This document shows, piece by piece, positions 49,070 to 60,681 of a DNA stretch of 64,000 bases; position 1 is the stretch's first letter, and every line of letters begins with the position of its first letter. The DNA is from Acanthosoma haemorrhoidale (lineage: Eukaryota; Arthropoda; Insecta; Hemiptera; Acanthosomatidae): contig OV884009.1 of assembly GCA_930367205.1 (NCBI GenBank), positions 78,761,189 to 78,825,188 on the forward strand, in the 5' to 3' direction. The notes under the pieces were generated by a model that ran no database searches, had not been told where the DNA came from, and was given only the letters and a program-made list of their open reading frames with translations. Made by a program: the position numbers and the translations under genes.

Positions 49070-50053
49070 TACAGGGTGCAACGTAAATGATGTCCTAAAC
49101 ATAAGGAAGTGATAGTAGACCTCAAATCCAACAGAAAAGTTTTGGGCTATGGTCTAAGTTCAAACAGGGATGGAGTAAATTTAAATTTTATGGTTTTTTA
49201 AGGTTGTCATGCTTTTTGTCGAGTAGGAAGCGATAACTAAAAAACTATTTTAATTTTTTGGCCTGAATTCCGGACATAGCACCTCCAGACATTAATGTCT
49301 GGGGGAAGTTGAAGACAATGGTTTATTGAGACAAGGGACCAGCTACTTGAAAGAATAATTCAAAAATGTAACGAAATGAGGATTAATGAGGCAGAGGATC
49401 TTGCACCACCTGATGCCCAGGGTGGAGGGCACATTGAACATTTTCACTAAAATACACTTTGTAGTATCATTACCAGGAATATTATTATTTTAAGACAATT
49501 TGTGAATTTCATCACTTTTTAAAGGAGAATTTCATTAGTTATACCAACATTAAACATTTTATGTTACATATTTTTTATAAATAAAAAGTGTATTTCAGTA
49601 ATTAATTTATAACAATACATACCAGGTCACAGAAAAAGAAGAAATATAAAAACTTTGTAATAATTTACTGTAATTATTTTTGCTGAAAACATTGGTACTT
49701 TGAGGAGACAGAATTACACATCACATAATTATTTCACAAAACTGGAGGTGTATCTCGCCTTATTCTGTAACAGAACTCAACTTAATTAACATGGACTTAA
49801 AGCTTATTAAACAAGGAAGTTTTTCTAAATGTGGTGAATATGTAGTCCAGTAGGAGGCAATGCAATTGGGAATTACCTAACAACTTTGTTTTAGTTATCG
49901 CTTCCTATTAAAGAAAAATCATGAAAAACACAAAATTTAAATTTACTCCTTCCCATTTGGAATTGTACCATAGCCCAAATGAACTTTTTTGTTGCATTTG
50001 AGGTCTACTATCAATTACTTGAGTATTGGACATCATTTACGTTACACCATGTA
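49070..50053. mobile_element. Tc1/mariner-superfamily deletion derivative with long terminal inverted repeats
   Basis: The ends TACAGGGTGCAACGTAAATG and CATTTACGTTACACCATGTA are inverted repeats. Similarity continues inward for about 180 bp (GAGGTCTACTATCA, ATAGCCCAAA, AAATTTAAATTTACTCC and GTTATCGCTTCCTA in the right arm). The ends start and stop with TA. The interior at 49290-49450 keeps a broken transposase C-terminus: VWGKLKTMVY followed by RDQLLERIIQ and QGGGHIEHF, typical of the tail of IS630/Tc1/mariner-type transposases. The catalytic core is deleted, so it is non-autonomous. Confidence 0.75.
49290..49450 (+). pseudogene. transposase C-terminal remnant
   Basis: It lies inside the long-TIR element. 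A TGA after VWGKLKTMVY and a frameshift precede the RDQLLERIIQKCNEMR segment, which ends in GGGHIEHFH and a stop. It is recognised by the xQGGGHxEH ending common in this transposase group. Confidence 0.55.
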
Positions 50054-52033
50054 TAGTATCTAAAGAAAAATTATCATTTTACAAAAACAACAAAGACTTA
50101 AAACAATTTTTACAATGGGATTTACCAATTATCATTTTATTCATTAAATATGAAATACATATTAGTTTTAAAGCTAAGACTACTGATGTCTTATCACATA
50201 TATGTTTATGTGCAACAAGTAAAGTAAGAATGATATGGGGTAATAATTTATATAGTGACCTTGAAATGTGTTCAACTAGAAAAAGAGAGATGAGTCACAT
50301 CATGAAATGATTCTTGTTGATAAGTTATCCAGTGGAAAAAACAAAACAAAAAAATTTGATAAGAAATAAATGGTGATTTATGCCAGTTTTTTACTTATAT
50401 TTTTTACCTCGTAAATTTACATAAATTCCTACCCCAATCAACCATTTTTAAATGGCTTGTTTCAAAGTTGTATCTCCTGTAGAACGTCGCATAATACAAA
50501 CCTGACAAGAAGTTTATTCTTCTTTTCTTAAGATAAAAAAGGCAGTTTTACAGAAATTCCCATTTTTTTATCCCATGATTGTTTTATAATTTAGTAAATC
50601 TAAAATAAAAAAATACATATTATAATATTTACTGTATTGATTAAAATAATTAATAATATTAATAAAATGGAATATTTTATCAATTCATTGTTTGTTAAAA
50701 TATAAGGCTATAACTTTCTTTTTAAATATTAGCCACAAACAAATATATAATATTCCAATAACAATACTTACTTAAGGTCTTCTTAATGTTAATTTGTGAT
50801 CTTTAAAATGTCATTACATAAATACTATTAAATAATTAAATAGGGCACGACACAAAATCAATTTAACTTGTGAAAAACTGAATTGACCCGTATTGACCTT
50901 CCAATCCTTTTCCATATCATCCTCTGAAAGTCAGCATGACTCTCCTCTATCTAACTCCTGACTGCCCAATTAATACTGGGTATTGAATTTTCTAGTATAT
51001 TTTCTGATGTTCTCTCTTGGTGAATCATTTGAAGTATACATTGATCATTAAATACCTGCCTAATTTAATTTTTAAGGTCACTCAATTGAAAAAAAAACTT
51101 GTATAATTTGGATGAGCCTTGACTAATTCAGATGCCCTCAATTAGTAAACTAGTTAAAATAGCAAGATTTTACTGTAATTATTTTTGACAACAAATCATC
51201 TATATTTTCATGTAGATGTTCAATCTACATCCACATATTTTCAACAAATCGAGGCAAGTTTAGTATGAAATTGAATTGAACAATTTGATACAAATAAATT
51301 TTACATAACAGAACACAGAGAGAGATGTTTCTGTCAAAAAAAAAATCATTATGATCAAAAATAATAATATATATCCGGTACAGCATATGATCCCTTACAC
51401 AGGTTTTTGTTTTTAAATAAACAACGAATGTTTTGTGGTATACAGGGCTTAAGGCAGTGACACAATATGAAGCTTTCTTAAGGCATAGTGCTCCAGAAAC
51501 ATTTGGTAGATTGCTCAAGTGGGTCCATGACAGCTTCTTGCTTAAGGGAACTTGCCTGTTGTTAATTGTCTATTCCCTCACAGCCTGGTCATCCATCCTC
51601 TCCAAATTTTTAAATGAGGTTTCACTATCTGATCAGAGAAAGCTTGAAGCCTATCACATAGAGAACTAGGGGGCTCAATATGGTGATAAGGGATGACATT
51701 CTGAGAGCAGTGGTAAAAAATTCCAACTAACCTGTTAATTTGCTTGAATTTAATAAGTAAATTAATTAATTGAAAATATTTTTTTCAAGTGTACAGTCTA
51801 ATTCCGATAACTAGTTCAAACTAGTTACGTTTTATTGTAGTTATTTTTTATTTGGAATTATGCATCTATCCATAAACATTGTATATTCTTTCCTATTAGA
51901 CTGTGTCAAGTTTATTTTTAAATTGAAATGAACGATTTGAAACAAATTAATATTACACAATATAACAAACAGAAGTTTCTGTAAAAAAAAATCATTACTT
52001 AATAAGTTAGTTTGAAACTACTTGTGATAAATA
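50054..52033. other. no gene recognised
   Basis: AT-rich DNA. The frame at 51433-51669 has no recognisable domain. Confidence 0.45.
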
Positions 52034-52055
52034 AAGGGTTGGGCAAAAAGTCCGT
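52034..52055 (+). repeat. 5' terminal repeat of the mariner element
   Basis: AGGGTTGGGCAAAAAGTCCG; the transposase lies about 160 bp downstream. Confidence 0.7.
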
Positions 52056-52217
52056 TCGGTTTTTGTCGTCACGAAACTTCAAGCAGTCTAATATGTAGCT
52101 AACTTCAGTCCGTCCCTTGCGAGTGTGCTCTTGTCAGATACTAGACACTTCAACGTAGTTTGACACAAAATTCCGATGAGACTGATTGTATTTTGTGTGT
52201 TTAGGATCATCCTGAAA

Positions 52218-53223
52218 ATGGAAAACCAAAACGAACATTATCGACACCTCATGCTTTTTTATTTTAATAAAGGCAAGAAAGCAGTGGAAACTTGCAGGAA
52301 GATATGCGCTGTATACGGAGAGGATGCTGTTACAGAACGTGAGTGGCAGAAGTGGTTTTCAAGATTTCGATCGGGAAATTTTTCGGTTTAAGACGCACCT
52401 CGCTCTGGCCGGCCAACTGAGATTAACAGCGACAAAGTGAAGGAATTAGTCGACACCAATCCCCGTTATACAACTAGGGAGATCGCAGTTATCCTCAAAA
52501 TATCCAAATCGAATGTTGAAAACCATCTGCATCAACTTGGCTACGTGAGCAGGCTCGATGTTTGGGTTCCCCGTCAACTTAGTGAGGCTAACCTTGCCCA
52601 AAGGATTTCCATCTGCGATTCATTGTGGAAACGTGAAGAAAACGATCCTTTTTTGAAGAGAATGATGACAGGGGACGAAAAGTGGATCATTTATAACAAT
52701 GTGGAGCCCAAACACTCATGGGGGAAGCGCGGCAAATTACCAAAAAACAACCCCCAAAGTAGGACTTCACCCAAAGAAGGTTATGCTCTCGATTTGGTGG
52801 GATTGGAGGGGTGTTGTCTTTTACGAACTTCTTCCCACGAACAGCACCATCAATTCGGATGTGTACTGTGACCAGCTGGACAAATTAAATGCAGCAATCC
52901 ACCAGAAGCGTCCAGAACTAGCCAACCGTAAGGGGATTGTCTTCCATCATGACAATGCCAGACCGCACACTTTTTTGCAGACGCGGCAGAAGTTACTGGA
53001 GCTTGGCTGGGAAGTTTTGCCGCACTCTTCATACTCGCCCGACCTTGGACCTTCAAATTTCCACCTGTTTCGGTCTCTTCAAAATTCATTGAATGGACAG
53101 ACCTTCAACTCTGAAGAAGATGTAAAAATACACTTGGAAAATATTTTTGCCAGTAAATGTGATGAAACTGTTATTTTTTGTCCTGTCAAAATAGAGCACA
53201 GCATTAAAAAAAAAAATTTGTAA
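52218..53223 (+). pseudogene. mariner transposase with stop, frameshift and altered catalytic triad
   Basis: The probable start is ATG 52218 (MENQNEHYRHLMLFY). The N-terminal helix-turn-helix region runs to FRSGNFSV, where TAA (52389-52391) interrupts before DAPRSGRPTE. The second helix-turn-helix and WVPRQL linker follow (family WVPHEL; His is replaced by Arg). The first catalytic Asp is in MMTGDEKW. A frameshift near 52740-52760 leads to KVMLSIWWDWRGVVFYELLP, and the second Asp is in HHDNARPH. Exactly 34 residues later the third catalytic position reads SPDLGPSN, so Asn replaces the expected Asp of the DD34D triad. It is inactive for three independent reasons. Confidence 0.9.
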
Positions 53224-53809
53224 CCTAAATAAATTGCCTGTTAGCATCCCTCTTATAAATATTTTCTCAAATATGCATGTTCATGTTTTAGTCTTTATTC
53301 AGTGACCCTGAAGATGACAGCTTAGCACAGTCAAAAGTGTTAACTCTTAAAATATAAAGATCTTGTGGAGAGACAATTAGTTTGTTTTATTATTAAATCA
53401 TTAGTGTAGCTATAGAGTTAATATATTATCTTTGCAGAAAAAAAAATAAAATTAGAACAAAAGAGATAAACATTGAGGAAAGAGTAAAACAGGTTAATAT
53501 ACATATGTATATGTATATATGATGATGTGAGAGAAAAGAAAGTGGATATTGGGTTCATCAGGGCTATTTGAGCAGTTATGGTAAGTGACCAAGTAATCAA
53601 AACTTGTAATTGGCCGTGTTAATTTGAGAATGGTTTGCATGTAACAGGAAGGATTATATCAAATTAGGATAATTTGTTTATTTACAGCATTTATTTGTTA
53701 TGTACTATAGGAAATTGTAACATAATACCAATACTAACAAGAAAGGCCATCCACAAGCCAATAGACTAATAACAAGTGATGTATACCACAGGCTTTCCTT
53801 TAACCGCCA

Positions 53810-53915
53810 TGTGCCAGTGTTGAGCGGGACCAAGCTCCTGTGGTAAGGCACTCTGAAGGTCCCTAACCCCTCCCCTCTGTGTGTGGGATCAACTCCCTAT
53901 CACACCATAATACTT
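53810..53915 (+). mobile_element. weak tRNA-related SINE candidate
   Basis: GTGGGATCAACTCCC resembles a Pol III B box with its stem, and CCTGTGGTAAGGCACTC could be an A-box region 5' of it. The segment is more GC-rich than its surroundings. No second copy is in the window. Confidence 0.3.
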
Positions 53916-54249
53916 TTCTGCATTATTTGTGTACTTATTTTGAATCCTTTAGCAAATTTTCAAATCTACATGTATTAGTTATAAATTGAAGCTACATTAA
54001 TTCAATTTTGTTCACATGATTATCCTATCAAATTTGTCATAATTGAAAAAAAAAATGTATTACATTTTTACTTTATTGTTTATTTTAATTTTAACAAAAT
54101 TACGACGACAATACATTCTGTGATGTGCAAGGGACAGGAACAGGTATGACATCAATCAAAAATGTTGACAGGGGTTCATAGTACGCGCCCTATGACAGAG
54201 ATGAGAAACCAGATCATACAGCAGAAGCCATCTAGTGGGACCAGGGACA

Positions 54250-54377
54250 GTTAAAAGTTCGCCGGTTTGCGCAATTGGACAGTAAACTACAAAGGCCACT
54301 ATAGTGGCTTCATGCACTTAAGGCACGACCATGGCTGAGCAACTTTAGTGGCTTTGTGCACACCCGTTAAAGAGTTA
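54250..54377. mobile_element. possible piggyBac-type element end
   Basis: CCCGTTAAAGAGTTAA resembles a piggyBac-type terminus ending in the TTAA target (54374-54377). Two copies of an AGTGGCTTnnTGCAC motif (54302-54318 and 54347-54361) could be subterminal repeats. The opposite end was not established. Confidence 0.3.
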
Positions 54378-54545
54378 ATGACTATCCCCCATGGTTCATC
54401 CACATGGTTATATTTTTTTTTGTATAACTTAGGAACTCTTAGCTCAGGAAATTCATTATTTTTTTGAATTAAAAAGTATTACAACATTTTGCAAAAAAAC
54501 ATTAATAAATAAATAAAAACAATATTTATATAATATTTAAAAGTC

Positions 54546-54551
54546 TTTATT
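54546..54551 (-). terminator. possible NEURL2 polyadenylation signal (AATAAA on minus)
   Basis: An AATAAA on the minus strand lies about 590 bp downstream of the stop codon. Many such hexamers occur by chance in this AT-rich DNA, so the assignment is weak. Confidence 0.2.
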
Positions 54552-54714
54552 CTCAATTAAAGATTGAATTAACTAACTGAATAATTGCTAACAAAAAAAA
54601 TGAATTTTCAGACATCATTAATTTGTATTATATTCATGGATTTTTAATTGTTTCTTATTTCAGATAACTAGTCGTAATAGTAATTAAACAATTTTGTTTA
54701 AATAATGAAACATT

Positions 54715-54800
54715 GAAAAAATTAAAATAGTGGAATGGGATGCAATAAACAAAAAATTAAAATAGTGGAATGGGATGCAATAAAAAAAAAATTAAAATAT
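54715..54800 (+). repeat. 37-bp tandem repeat, about 2.3 copies
   Basis: The unit contains AATAGTGGAATGGGATGC and A runs. Confidence 0.85.
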
Positions 54801-55138
54801 TATAGGAAATAATACAAAATGTGTTCTCAAATAGATTACACGCATCTGAAAACTTATGGATTTTCAGTAATTTTAAAGGAAAATTTTTATTTGATTTTTT
54901 AGGAAACCTAAAACGCTTTCAGATGAAAACCATTCAATAGAAATCAGGTAGTATAATATTAACTAACATTTATGAAGAAAACAGGTTCCATGTCAATGTA
55001 TGTATGTATAATTATGATTAATTAAACTTTACAATTAAAGCCATAAAAAACATATAAATGTATACATCTCTACAATTGAACAAAATAATAATTAAATCAA
55101 TACTTAATAAACCTACTTAGTTTAATTTATATCCCATA

Positions 55139-55263
55139 TCATTCCTTAAATAGAAGATACTCTTTTAACGGTTTAGGTAGTGGTAACGCAGCAACATATT
55201 TACGTGACTTCTTCCTCATATTTTGCAATATTGCATCACGGCAAGCACTTTGTAAAGTAGCAA
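55139..55263 (-). other. NEURL2: NEURL2 coding exon 2 (SOCS box), short exon
   Basis: This 125-bp terminal coding exon is preceded on the minus strand by a pyrimidine-rich stretch and AG (TTTTTATTTCTAG). It completes Val230 and then encodes about 40 SOCS-box residues ending FKE and TGA. It is recognised by its LPLPxPLxxYLL pattern and by exact phase agreement with exon 1. Confidence 0.9.
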
Positions 55264-57882
55264 CTAGAAATAAAAACATGATTAATATACGTATTATTAA
55301 AATTTAAACCTAGATGCTAAAAAAATGGAAGATAGTTAATGAAATAATCACTTCATCCCAATATAAGTATTTCATTTGCATGAAAAAGTAATAAAACTAT
55401 TGTGGCAATAAATCTAGCAAAATAGATTCAAAAGCATTTATTTATTTGTTCTCAACAATGTTTATCAAATTAGAAAAGTTGTATTACTAGGGTTGACTTC
55501 TTAGGAACTGTTGATAAAATGATATTTATATTGAGAACTTTAGGGAATAGAAGTAATCGTAATCACAACAGATTTGGCTTTAATAAGAATATTTCTAATT
55601 GCGTCAAAAATATAGATGGTATAAATGAAGCACTATCACAAATGAGTAGGGAATATTTGCTAAATTGAAAAAAAATAAATCAGTAAAGCACACCTGTCAT
55701 AAAAATGGCTGCATGTTTTGTTAACATTTAGATGAGCCGTTGTTGTTTTTTAAATCCTGCTGGGGATAACAGAATGTATGCTCAAGCATGGTGTATGAAT
55801 GTACTGTGTGGTAGGGAAGCCAAAATCAGTGTCTCAATTTTAATTTCTTTGACACCTACTCATTCTCCATAAATAAATTAGAACCAAAGATATGAAAGAA
55901 ATGTTTGAAATATTTTTATTTTCATCCTTACTTTCCTCACTTATAAAGACATCAAACCTCAATTAAACATACATCAAAATTACTGTTGTTGAGCTCTACA
56001 GAAAGAAAAAAATGTAAGCTTTCTAACCGTGCCCACGGTTTGATTATTATTGTCATAATAATGGATTTGGACAAAATGTAGATAAGTTGTGAAGGTTTAA
56101 ACGAATGCAAAAGAAAGGGGAAAAAATGTTGTTCCTCTCGTGAACCTATTTGTTACTTTTAGATAGCCACAAAAATTCTTAAGGGGTGCTGAAAATGAAT
56201 ACAAACTTATTTTCTTCCTAGATAATTTTTTGGCTTACTCTCCTCTCCCAGAAGCATCTCTCCTGTTTTTTGAAAATTTTAAATAATCTAAATTAATTTA
56301 ATACTGTACAAGAAGAGTTTTCCTCATTATACGTTAAAAAAACAAAAACGTTAATGAATACGCAGAATAAAAACACTATGTTTGAAAGCCGGAGTTTTTA
56401 AATTTTAAATGTTTTGTTTCTCTGCTTCTAGGACCCATTGGCAAGAATGCTTGGACAGGAGCCAGATATTTGTCTACCTAGAATCCCCAAAAAATGTTTC
56501 AGTTAAATTGGTGACCTAAGACCAAAGCCTCCATTTGTCAGTTAAGTGGTGAGGTGTTAATTAACTTCATGGAAATAAAAGAATACATAAATGAATTCTA
56601 CAGCAAGTAAGAAGTTCATAAATGAGGAATAATTTTGTAACAATGGGAAATGTAAATTTAATAGTGAAAAGAATATGTAGCTAACTTAAAAATAAATCTA
56701 TTTACAGATGGCATATAGAAAAATGATGAAACATTAATAGATAGGGGGCCAATTTTTGAGGGAATGGTTTAGAAATAACTTATATAATGACAGGGATAAA
56801 CATTAATTAATAGATGTGGAAATTACATAGGGAGGGGTTATGGCTGCTACAAGGACATCTTGTGAAATAAAGGAAGGAAGTTTACCGTAGGAGGGGATAT
56901 CCAAAAATTATTATTTTAAATCAACTTCAATATGCTCATATCAGAACATTAGAAAAATGTATTAATAATATAATACATAGAAGAATGTTGTTAAATAATT
57001 TGGATTAAATTTAGTAATGTCAGTTTTTAATGTCACATCGCATTTAAAGGGAGACTTCTGTAAATATACATGGATTAGTGAAATTTTATAAAATAAATAA
57101 AGCAAATATTTTATAAAATAAAGTTTTTAATTTGAAATTGGCTTTTTAAAAAAAAATGTAAAATCAAATTGAAATATAAAAGAAATCGGGGTACCTCCAT
57201 AAAGCTGCACGATTCTGACTTGCTTGGTTGTACCATATACATCAACAACAGCAAACAATGGACCATCTTGATAAGGTATATCCTTAGTACAAGGTCCTTG
57301 ATCTTCACCATTTATTATAAAATGCATTTCTGCTGTACCACCACTTGATGTTATCCTTTTGGGAATATAGACAACACCAATCCTACTGCCTACATCAGTA
57401 GGTAAAATTTGCTGAGAAGGGTCTAAATGTGCTGGTCTCAGAGCGCTTCTTGGTATTGTGCCCCTTGAAGTATGAACATTTGTGTCATCTCCCAAAAAGT
57501 GTTTTGGCTCAAAATTACTCCTGTGAGCAAGCCCTGTGGAAAACTCATATATACTTGTTTTAGTTATGGCAAATATCCATGAAGTACACAAATTAGTAAG
57601 GTCAGGTAGAGCATAACGCGGCAACCAACCACTATGTGCCATAATGTCAGGGTTCATTCGTGTTAATCCAAGCCTCATAAACCCACTCCATCCTCTTTCA
57701 TTTTTTTCTATTTCAACAAGGAATATTTCACCTGGTAATAGCGGCTTTTCACTGAATGTTAAGGCATTAGCAAAACTTGATTTTCTATAGGCAACTGTGT
57801 TATTATCTTGCAACACAATATTATCACCATGATACGGATGAAATCGACTGACGATTTTTCTTCCTACTGTAACTTCCTCCAT
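55139..57882 (-). CDS. NEURL2: neuralized-like protein 2 (NHR + SOCS box), two coding exons
   Basis: The spliced CDS is 57882-57195 joined to 55263-55139 (688 + 125 = 813 nt, 270 residues plus TGA). Exon 1 starts at an ATG in good context (AACATGG) and encodes a neuralized homology repeat from about residue 14 ([12 protein letters not shown]) to about 229. Exon 1 ends GGAG|GTACC and the intron ends TTTCTAG, so the split codon gives Val230 and the frame continues exactly. Exon 2 encodes a SOCS box: a BC-box-like segment [11 protein letters not shown] and a Cul5-box-like [12 protein letters not shown] near the C-terminus. Family knowledge: NHR domains bind protein partners, and the SOCS box recruits Elongin B/C and a cullin, making the protein a substrate adaptor of a ubiquitin ligase. 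Vertebrate NEURL2 (Ozz) is of similar length. No disabling mutation is seen. The promoter and 5' UTR were not identified. Structure is seen in the sequence; function is by family. Confidence 0.93.
55264..57194 (-). other. NEURL2: NEURL2 intron (1931 bp)
   Basis: The intron is AT-rich with GT..AG ends and phase 1. I saw no coding or transposon-like sequence in it. Confidence 0.85.
57195..57882 (-). other. NEURL2: NEURL2 coding exon 1 (NHR domain)
   Basis: This exon encodes 229 residues plus one base. Open reading continues for about 22 codons past the donor, but that extension is low-complexity (Phe-rich, poly-Lys/Asn) and lacks NHR character. This supports the GT donor at 57194-57193. Confidence 0.9.
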
Positions 57883-59119
57883 GTTCAGTAATATAAAGGC
57901 TTATTTTGTTCATTAAACTAAAAATCCCTTCACAATCCAAACCAAACCATAATATTCATATGCTAACACCTACCTATACATATATGGATGGACAATGTAA
58001 ACATATATTAAATAGGCGCATGAAAAAATAGGGGCAAAAATTTTACTGATATACTACTGGATAACAAATCATATCTTCAAAAAAAAAAATCTATCAAAAT
58101 TTAAAGGAGCAAGAGATACTCAGGCTGTGTCAACGTCGATAGAAATACGTATAATATTTAAAATTAAATATGATCAACTTGAGGTAATTTATTATAGACA
58201 ATAACTGTCTTTAAAAGTAATAGCAATATTAAAACACTTGATATGACCATAAACTTAAATATTCAACAGTTTATAACCTCGCATAGATGATTAAAGCTAA
58301 TCGAAAAAGTTGTTTCCAAAGACGTACAACTGTGAGATCATTACAAACTGCTCAACAAAATACCATCATGTACTCAAGATGGTATAAGGTTAAGCAATAA
58401 AAAGGATCATATATATATATATATGTTTTTTGATTAATTGTTTATTTATAAGTCGTAGTTGCCTAGGATGGTAGGACGTAAGTTCCACGCAGTAATAGAC
58501 CAATATGGGAAAACCTTATTTTAATTTGTGACAGTAGGTTCCGATCCAAACCAAATATTCTTCTAGGAATGTTTTTTTTTTTGTTTTTTTGACAGAAACC
58601 AAAACTTATTTAATAAAATTTAAAAACAGCTATACTGAACATTGAGTTTAATTCTTGTTTAGGGAAATTAATATAATATTTAAAAATAACTCCAAAACTT
58701 GTTAAACCAAAGTTGTACATCTACAATACAAGCACTTCAAAAAACAAATAATCTGATTAAAAACAAATTATTTATTTATAATATTCGTAATTCCTAACAA
58801 TACAGATAAAATATGATGTATAAACAAATTGGCCCGTTGATGAAACTTTGTAAAAATGTTTCATTTGTCATAAGAATGAAGAATCAAAAGAGTCGAGTTT
58901 ATAAAAATTTCTACGTTGGAAGGCTGTTATTTAGAGGGGGGTATGGGTATTTAAATTAGTTTTGGACTATCAAGGTAGGTGACGCATGTATTTTGAGTAT
59001 TTTTTGGTGCTGGATCTAATGAAAAAACAAAAAAAAACAAGACAATACAATCCCCTAAAAAACACCCCCTATTAAATCAATAGAGATTATAGAGGAAAAC
59101 GAGTTTTGCATATTATTCA
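57883..59119. other. upstream region of NEURL2; no further gene recognised
   Basis: AT-rich DNA that should contain the NEURL2 5' UTR and promoter, but no core promoter element can be singled out. Confidence 0.4.
58409..58424. repeat. (AT)n microsatellite
   Basis: About eight units. Confidence 0.85.
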
Positions 59120-59600
59120 TCTCCTTCTGAGTCAAGGGAAAAGCGCTGTCAAAAGCATAAGGATATCAGTATCCTGATGAACAATTGCAGGTTGAAGCTC
59201 TTGAGCTATCTCCGTTGCGGTGTTAACAATTAAAGTGTCTGTGTCACCACAAGCTTGCATCGCTTAAAAATTGCTCTCAGCATTTTAATCAGTTTCGTTT
59301 TGTTTTCGGAGTTAGTAAGAAATCGCTTTTGATTCTCGCAAACTACGGTACTTTCCGTTTTCAGAAGTTGAGGCGCATAATCTTTGTTTCGTTTTAAATG
59401 TTCAGATATTTTAATACCGTAGTTCTCATCGTGCCTATAAAATACTATGTATGCCAGCTGATTTCAAACGCTTTATCTCGCATAGACATCACATGATCAT
59501 TATAGGGTCTGCAAGTTAACTTGTTCCATTCCAATGGATGAAATAAATAGCCTCCGTCAATCATGAAGGTGTCAACACTCAAGAATATTCTCATCGATTG
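59120..59600 (-). pseudogene. relic of an uncharacterised PIN-like nuclease family
   Basis: Three minus-strand segments in order, each in a different frame: MIDGGYLFHPLEWNK (from 59564); YGIKISEHLKRN through ESTVVCENQKRFLTNSENKT and KLIKMLRAIF (about 59430-59260); and DTDTLIVNTATEIAQELQ with HQDTDILMLLTALFP (about 59250-59140). The layout is an early hydrophobic strand with Asp, a KxKFLxNxxNKxxLIxxL block, DxDTLIV and DTDxLxLL. It matches a widespread insect protein family resembling PIN/XPG-like nucleases, with conserved acidic residues. Family identity is recalled, not searched; the function is unknown. At least two frameshifts and a stop make it dead here. Confidence 0.55.
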
Positions 59601-59744
59601 ATATTTTATATAGCTGACTTGACTCGTTTTCTTATTCCTAAGTTGTTTAAGAGTGGCAATGGGTATGGGTCAATACCGTATTTAAAATAACTGGTTAAGT
59701 CAAGTGTCAGGGTTTTCTCTCTCAGAAATGTTCATACTCCAAGG

Positions 59745-60681
59745 AGTCTATGTCGGGTCGTCACTAGGGGGCTCAGTTTATACTTGAGTATCCCCAAAGT
59801 GATGAGGAGACGCCCGCCGCAGGCTAGGTCGCTAAAACCTCTTAGCCCCCGTCCGGTGTGCGCCCAGAAAGAGATAGATCGGGTGGACCTATGGTCTTTC
59901 ACCCTGGCTACCGACCTAGTTGGTGGGCAGCTTTAATTCGCTTTGATCTGACTCGATAAGATCTTTAGAAGGTGTGTGTGCCCCGACAAAGCACTGTGTT
60001 CAGGAGAAGAGGTACAGGGTAGGTTTATAGGTAGTTCACGTGGTCTTGGAATGACCACGAATTCACACTCGGTAACTAAGGGTAGGCGAAAACCATCCGG
60101 ATCCCAAAGGCGAGGGTGAACCGGAGAGAGGCAGACTGGATTGCCGTGGGAGACACTGCTGGTAAAATTTGCAGGGCCACGGCAACCGTCGTCCGCGAGG
60201 GAGAGGTTTCTCCCAAGGAGGTGCTAGTTTTAGCGAGACGAAGGCAGAGATTCCCATTAGGAAGGTGTGAGGTCTGACGACGCCGGACTAAAACATAACG
60301 AGGTTATGAAACAGATGCAGAGGTAGTTGAATGAGAAGTCCATGGTTTTGAGTAGAGCAGCTGGCGCCAGTGCAGAGAGAGGAGAGAGAGTAGTGTTCCA
60401 AGTGAAGGTCCGATTAATTATGCTAATTTTGTCCTGTGCCGCTTCTTTTATAGCCGGTCCGAGCTGGAGGGGATGGCCCCCCACCAGGTGGCTAGAGAGG
60501 AAGTGGGGATGGGCCCCACTCTACTGACTCCTCCCCCTACCCTCACTGACGTCATAATATTTATTAACATAATGAAAAATAAATAAATATTTTCTGATAT
60601 TCATTTGATGATATAGATACAAGGTCTGATACGAGAAGAGGGTGACTTATAATTATTTGTGATTAAGAGGTGACCACAACA
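59745..60681 (-). mobile_element. LTR, TGTTGTGG family (LTR plus possible leader)
   Basis: On the minus strand it begins TGTTGTGGTCACCTC and is collinear with 10205-10924. It has TATAAAAG (60452-60445) and the conserved ATGTTTTAGTCCGGCG and CTTCGTCTCGCTAAAAC blocks. It continues past the point where the 10-kb copy is truncated, to about 59745, where GTGACGACCCGACATAG may be a primer-binding site. The exact 3' edge is not fixed. No internal coding region follows. Confidence 0.65.
60445..60452 (-). promoter_or_regulatory. TATA box of the LTR
   Basis: TATAAAAG on the minus strand, in register with the TATA box at 10411-10418. Confidence 0.55.

Larger units (their letters stand above)
52034..53223 (+). 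mobile_element. mariner transposon, inactive, 3' end eroded
   Basis: The 5' end shows GGGTTGGGCAAAAAGTCC, a typical mariner terminal repeat, preceded by TA. The transposase follows. No matching GGACTTTTTGCC repeat was found after the transposase, so the 3' terminal repeat is lost. Confidence 0.85.

Noticed and set aside
51433..51669. 78-residue plus-strand frame as a gene or exon
   Set aside because: Some coding-like composition, but no recognised domain and no consistent splice sites.
52850..53089. 79-residue minus-strand frame
   Set aside because: Antisense to the mariner transposase.
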